DNA of 64,000 nucleotides, taken from NCBI GenBank assembly GCA_031365725.1, contig JANLYQ010000010.1:113783-177782 (forward strand), read 5' to 3'. The DNA comes from JANLYQ01 sp031365725. Lineage in GTDB: Bacteria; Actinomycetota; Actinomycetes; JACCUZ01. The notes beneath the pieces are model-generated. The model did not search any database and was not told the DNA's origin. It was given only the letters and a program-made list of their open reading frames with translations. Numbering within the stretch: the first letter of the stretch is position 1; each line of letters begins with the position of its first letter. This document shows, in pieces, positions 61,171 to 64,000 of the stretch. The translations under genes were made by a program, and so were the position numbers.

Positions 61171-62193
61171 ATGGAACGTCGCACCCTTGGCCGCAGTGGC
61201 GCTGTCGTCTCGACCTACGCCCTGGGCACCATGACCTTCGGCAAGGAGACCGACGAGGACGGCAGCCACGAACAGCTGGACGCCTTCGTGGAGGCCGGCG
61301 GCACGTTGATCGACACGGCGGACGTCTACAACGCCGGGGTCAGCGAGGAGATCATCGGGCGCTGGCTGGACGACCGCCCCGACGACGTCACCGACCGGGT
61401 GGTGCTGGCAACCAAGGGCCGCTTCCCGACCGGCGACGACGCCAACGACACGGGCCTGTCCCGGCGGCACCTGACGCGCGCGCTGGACGCTTCGCTGCGC
61501 CGGCTGCAGGTGGACTGCATCGACCTCTACCAGGTGCACAGCTGGGACCCGGTGACCCCGATCGAGGAGACGCTGGCCTTCTTCGACGACGTCGTCCGGG
61601 CCGGCAAGGTGCGCTACGCCGGGTTGTCCAACTTCACCGGCTGGCAGGTGCAGAAGACGGTGGACACCGCTGAGCGCCGGCACCTGCCCCGCCCGGTGAC
61701 CCTGCAGCCGCAGTACAACCTGCTCGTCCGCGAGATCGAGTGGGAGATCGTGCCCGCGTGCCTGGAGAACGGTCTCGGCCTGCTGCCCTGGTCACCCCTG
61801 GGCGGGGGCTGGCTCACCGGCAAGTACACCCGTGAGCAGGCCCCCACCGGGGCAACCCGGCTGGGGGAGGACCCCGGGCGCGGCATGGAGGCCTACGACA
61901 AGCGCTCGACCCGCGAGCGCACCTGGGCCGTCGTTGACGCGGTGCAGGCTGTCGCGGCGGCGCGTGGGCTGAGCATGGCCGAGGTGGCCCTGGCCTGGGT
62001 GCACGACCGACCGGCCGTCACCTCGGTGATCCTCGGCGCCCGCACCACCGACCAGCTCAGGGACAACCTCAAGGCGGCCGGGCTGCACCTCCGCGCGGAG
62101 GAGACCGCCGCGCTGGACGCGGCCAGCGACCCCGCGCCGCCGGACTACCCCTACGGCCCGCTCGGGCAGGGCCAACGCTCCCGCGAGGTCTGA
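61171..62193 (+). CDS. Aldo/keto reductase
   Basis: A 340-residue NADPH-dependent oxidoreductase, (beta/alpha)8 barrel. GTMTFGKETDED, LIDTADVYNAGVSEEIIGRW with catalytic Asp and Tyr, VLATKG with Lys, QVHSWDP with His, and ILGARTTDQLRDNL in the cofactor region. ATG 61171 is seven bases after a -10-like TAGAGT that covers the ribF stop; GTG 61162 is in frame upstream. Substrate unknown. Confidence 0.9.
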   Translation: MERRTLGRSGAVVSTYALGTMTFGKETDEDGSHEQLDAFVEAGGTLIDTADVYNAGVSEEIIGRWLDDRPDDVTDRVVLATKGRFPTGDDANDTGLSRRHLTRALDASLRRLQVDCIDLYQVHSWDPVTPIEETLAFFDDVVRAGKVRYAGLSNFTGWQVQKTVDTAERRHLPRPVTLQPQYNLLVREIEWEIVPACLENGLGLLPWSPLGGGWLTGKYTREQAPTGATRLGEDPGRGMEAYDKRSTRERTWAVVDAVQAVAAARGLSMAEVALAWVHDRPAVTSVILGARTTDQLRDNLKAAGLHLRAEETAALDAASDPAPPDYPYGPLGQGQRSREV

Positions 62194-62333
62194 CCAGCCA
62201 GAACCGGGGCGTTTCGCCCTTCGTCGTACGCGCTGATAGCCTGAGCGGCAGCCGTTCACCCGGCGTGAGCCCTCATCATCTGCCCGTGACCCATACCGGT
62301 CGGAGCTCACCACCGAAGACCCCAAGGAGAGCT

Positions 62334-62603
62334 GTGCCGCTCAGCACGACCATCAAGAACGAGATCATCGCCGACCACGGCCGGGTCGAGGCCGACACCG
62401 GCTCTCCCGAGGTCCAGGTGGCGATGCTCTCCCGTCGCATCAGCGACCTGACCGGGCACCTGAAGGAGCACAAGCACGACCACCACTCGCGTCGTGGCCT
62501 GCTGTTGCTCGTCGGCCGCCGCCGCCGCCTGCTCAACTACCTGGCGAAGAAGGACATCAACCGCTACCGCGCGCTGATCGAGAAGCTCGGCCTGCGCCGC
62601 TAG
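62334..62603 (+). CDS. rpsO: Ribosomal protein S15
   Basis: An 89-residue 30S protein: GRVEADTGSPEVQVAMLSRR, HLKEHKHDHHSRRGLLLLVG and LLNYLAKKDINRYRALIEKL (three helices) are the S15 signature. AAGGAGA lies 3 bases before GTG 62334. It precedes pnp, a conserved pairing. Confidence 0.96.
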   Translation: MPLSTTIKNEIIADHGRVEADTGSPEVQVAMLSRRISDLTGHLKEHKHDHHSRRGLLLLVGRRRRLLNYLAKKDINRYRALIEKLGLRR

Positions 62604-62648
62604 CTCCCCCGCACCACTGGCACGGAGGAGCGGCTCGCCCACGGCGTA

Positions 62649-62703
62649 CCGGTCCTCGGTAGTGGCCCGCGGACACGTTCCGAAGGCTTCGATCGAAGAC
62701 CGG
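62649..62703 (+). promoter_or_regulatory. Structured rpsO-pnp leader
   Basis: CCGGTCCTCG (62649-62658) can pair with CGAAGACCGG (62694-62703), 9 of 10 positions, enclosing a loop; the alternative is the palindrome CTTCGATCGAAG (62687-62698). Known rpsO-pnp intergenic hairpins in Streptomyces and E. coli are RNase III targets that control pnp; the same role is inferred. Confidence 0.45.
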
Positions 62704-62744
62704 CGTCGCGACCGCTCTCCCGCAACAAAGAGGAGAGTGACCCT

Positions 62745-64000
62745 ATGGAGGGTCAAACCGTTCACACCGTCGAGGCCGTCATCGACAACAAGAGCCACGG
62801 CACCCGCACCGTCCGGTTCGAGTCCGGCCGTCTTGCCCTGCAGGCCGCCGGCTCCGTCGTCGCCTACCTCGACGACGACACCATGCTGCTCTCGGCCACC
62901 ACGGCCGGCAAGCACCCGAAAGAGAACCTCGACTTCTTCCCGCTCACGGTCGACGTCGAGGAACGGATGTACGCCGCGGGGCGCATCCCCGGCTCGTTCT
63001 TCCGTCGCGAGGGCCGCCCCTCCGAGGACGCGATCCTCACCTGCCGTCTGATCGACCGGCCGCTGCGTCCGACCTTCGCCAAGGGACTGCGCAACGAGGT
63101 GCAGGTCGTCATCACGGTGATGGCCCTCGACCCCAAGGACATGTACGACGTCCTGGCGATCAACGCTGCGTCGGCCTCCACCCAGCTCTCCGGCCTGCCC
63201 TTCACCGGGCCGATCGGCGCCACCCGCGTCGCGCTGATGAGCTCGGACTCCGGTGACCAGTGGGTCGCGTTCCCCACCCACGAGCAGCTCGAGACTGCCG
63301 TCTTCGACATGGTCGTCGCCGGCCGCGTGGCCGGTGACGATGTCGCGATCATGATGGTCGAGGCCGAGGCCACCGTCGCCGCGTGGAAGCTCATCAAGGA
63401 CGAGGGCCGCAACGCCCCGACCGAAGAGGTCGTCGCCCAGGGCCTCGAGGCCGCCAAGCCCTTCATCAAGGCTCTCTGCGACGCGCAGAGCGAGCTGGCC
63501 GGCAAGGTCGGCAAGGCCACCACCGAGTTCCCCCGCTTCCTCGACTACCAGGACGACGTCCTGGGCGCAGTCACCGAGACCGTCGAGGCTGACCTCGCTG
63601 CGGCGCTCACCATCGCCGGCAAGGCCGAGCGCGAGACCGAGACCGACCGCATCAAGGACGCCGCCAAGGACAAGCTGGCCGGGCAGTTCGAGGGCCGCGA
63701 CAAGGAGATCAGCGCGGCCTACCGAGCGGTCACCAAGAAGCTCGTCCGCCAGCGCATCCTGCGCGACAAGGTGCGTATCGACGGCCGCGGCCTCTCCGAT
63801 ATCCGCACCCTCTCGGCCGAGGTCGAGGTCATCCCGCGGGTGCACGGCTCGGCGCTGTTCGAGCGCGGCGAGACCCAGATCCTCGGCGTCACCACGCTGA
63901 ACATGCTGCGCATGGAGCAGATGGTCGACACGCTCAACCCCGAGAACCGCAAGCGCTACATGCACAACTACAACTTCCCGCCGTACAGCACCGGTGAGAC
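62745..64000 (+). CDS. pnp: Polynucleotide phosphorylase, 5' part
   Basis: The first 418 codons; the rest lies beyond the right edge. First RNase PH domain (about 15-145: RTVRFESGRLALQAAGSV, GRIPGSFFRREGRPSE with RNA contacts), a helical linker (about 150-320), and the start of the second RNase PH domain (RGLSDIRTLSAEVEVIPRVHG, LFERGETQ). It degrades RNA by phosphorolysis in the degradosome and in actinomycetes also makes tails. ATG 62745 follows AGGAG. Coordinated with rpsO by the leader above. Confidence 0.96.
   Translation, partial: MEGQTVHTVEAVIDNKSHGTRTVRFESGRLALQAAGSVVAYLDDDTMLLSATTAGKHPKENLDFFPLTVDVEERMYAAGRIPGSFFRREGRPSEDAILTCRLIDRPLRPTFAKGLRNEVQVVITVMALDPKDMYDVLAINAASASTQLSGLPFTGPIGATRVALMSSDSGDQWVAFPTHEQLETAVFDMVVAGRVAGDDVAIMMVEAEATVAAWKLIKDEGRNAPTEEVVAQGLEAAKPFIKALCDAQSELAGKVGKATTEFPRFLDYQDDVLGAVTETVEADLAAALTIAGKAERETETDRIKDAAKDKLAGQFEGRDKEISAAYRAVTKKLVRQRILRDKVRIDGRGLSDIRTLSAEVEVIPRVHGSALFERGETQILGVTTLNMLRMEQMVDTLNPENRKRYMHNYNFPPYSTGE

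Overview
This is a 64 kb stretch of a high-GC chromosome from a mycothiol-producing actinomycete. The evidence is the strong G/C bias at third codon positions, frequent GTG starts, a mycothiol-type formaldehyde dehydrogenase, and the actinobacterial gene orders dxr-rip-ispG-GNAT-proS and rimP-nusA-ylxR-infB-ylxP-rbfA-truB-ribF-rpsO-pnp. The sequence alone does not fix the genus. Coding density is very high, and many neighbours overlap by 4 bases (ATGA or GTGA). Both ends cut a gene: an FAD oxidase on the left and pnp on the right. No rRNA, tRNA, CRISPR array, prophage or insertion sequence was seen, and no gene-free stretch exceeds 300 bases.

1-14936 is a polyamine (putrescine/agmatine) uptake and catabolism island. 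A minus-strand operon (Lrp regulator, class III aminotransferase, flavin-binding protein, FAD oxidase) diverges from a plus-strand run of aldehyde dehydrogenase, second aldehyde dehydrogenase, PotD-, PotA-, PotB- and PotC-like ABC importer, second FAD oxidase, agmatinase-family ureohydrolase and exported amine oxidase. Together they could import polyamines, deaminate them and oxidise the aldehydes to GABA. A GabT-type transaminase that would use the GABA lies at 22280-23638 under a TetR regulator, divergent from an MMPL transporter.

15026-22235 is mixed. It holds a ferredoxin-reductase-like flavoprotein coupled to a transaldolase C-terminal fragment, a divergent SufR-like Cys-rich regulator, small hypotheticals, an EAL-GAF protein, and a mycothiol-dependent formaldehyde dehydrogenase with a metallo-beta-lactamase-fold hydrolase and a DUF952 protein.

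26825-35716 carries conserved isoprenoid and housekeeping genes (dxr, rip, ispG, GNAT, proS, a HAD hydrolase, a TauE/SafE-type permease). Between GNAT and proS sits a small accessory pair, an XRE regulator plus a nucleotidyltransferase, preceded by a perfect palindrome; it is a candidate toxin-antitoxin module.

35768-44357 looks like a glycoside-utilisation operon: a LacI regulator at the head, a lipoprotein and two permeases, a GH130-type mannoside phosphorylase, a Gfo/Idh/MocA oxidoreductase and a large secreted protein of unknown family. A perfect 12-bp hairpin ends it. An APH(6)-like kinase follows, then a secreted subtilase with an 18-Trp pentapeptide tail translationally coupled to a membrane GGDEF-EAL protein.

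49574-64000 holds two coupled ferritin-like/lipoprotein genes, then the translation and RNA gene cluster (rimP to pnp). Kynureninase, two Rieske proteins and an aldo/keto reductase are inserted in it. Several genes (dxr, ispG, xre, lacI, kynU, ribF, aldo/keto reductase) have a -10-like hexamer 6-7 bases before the start codon, as expected for leaderless mRNAs.
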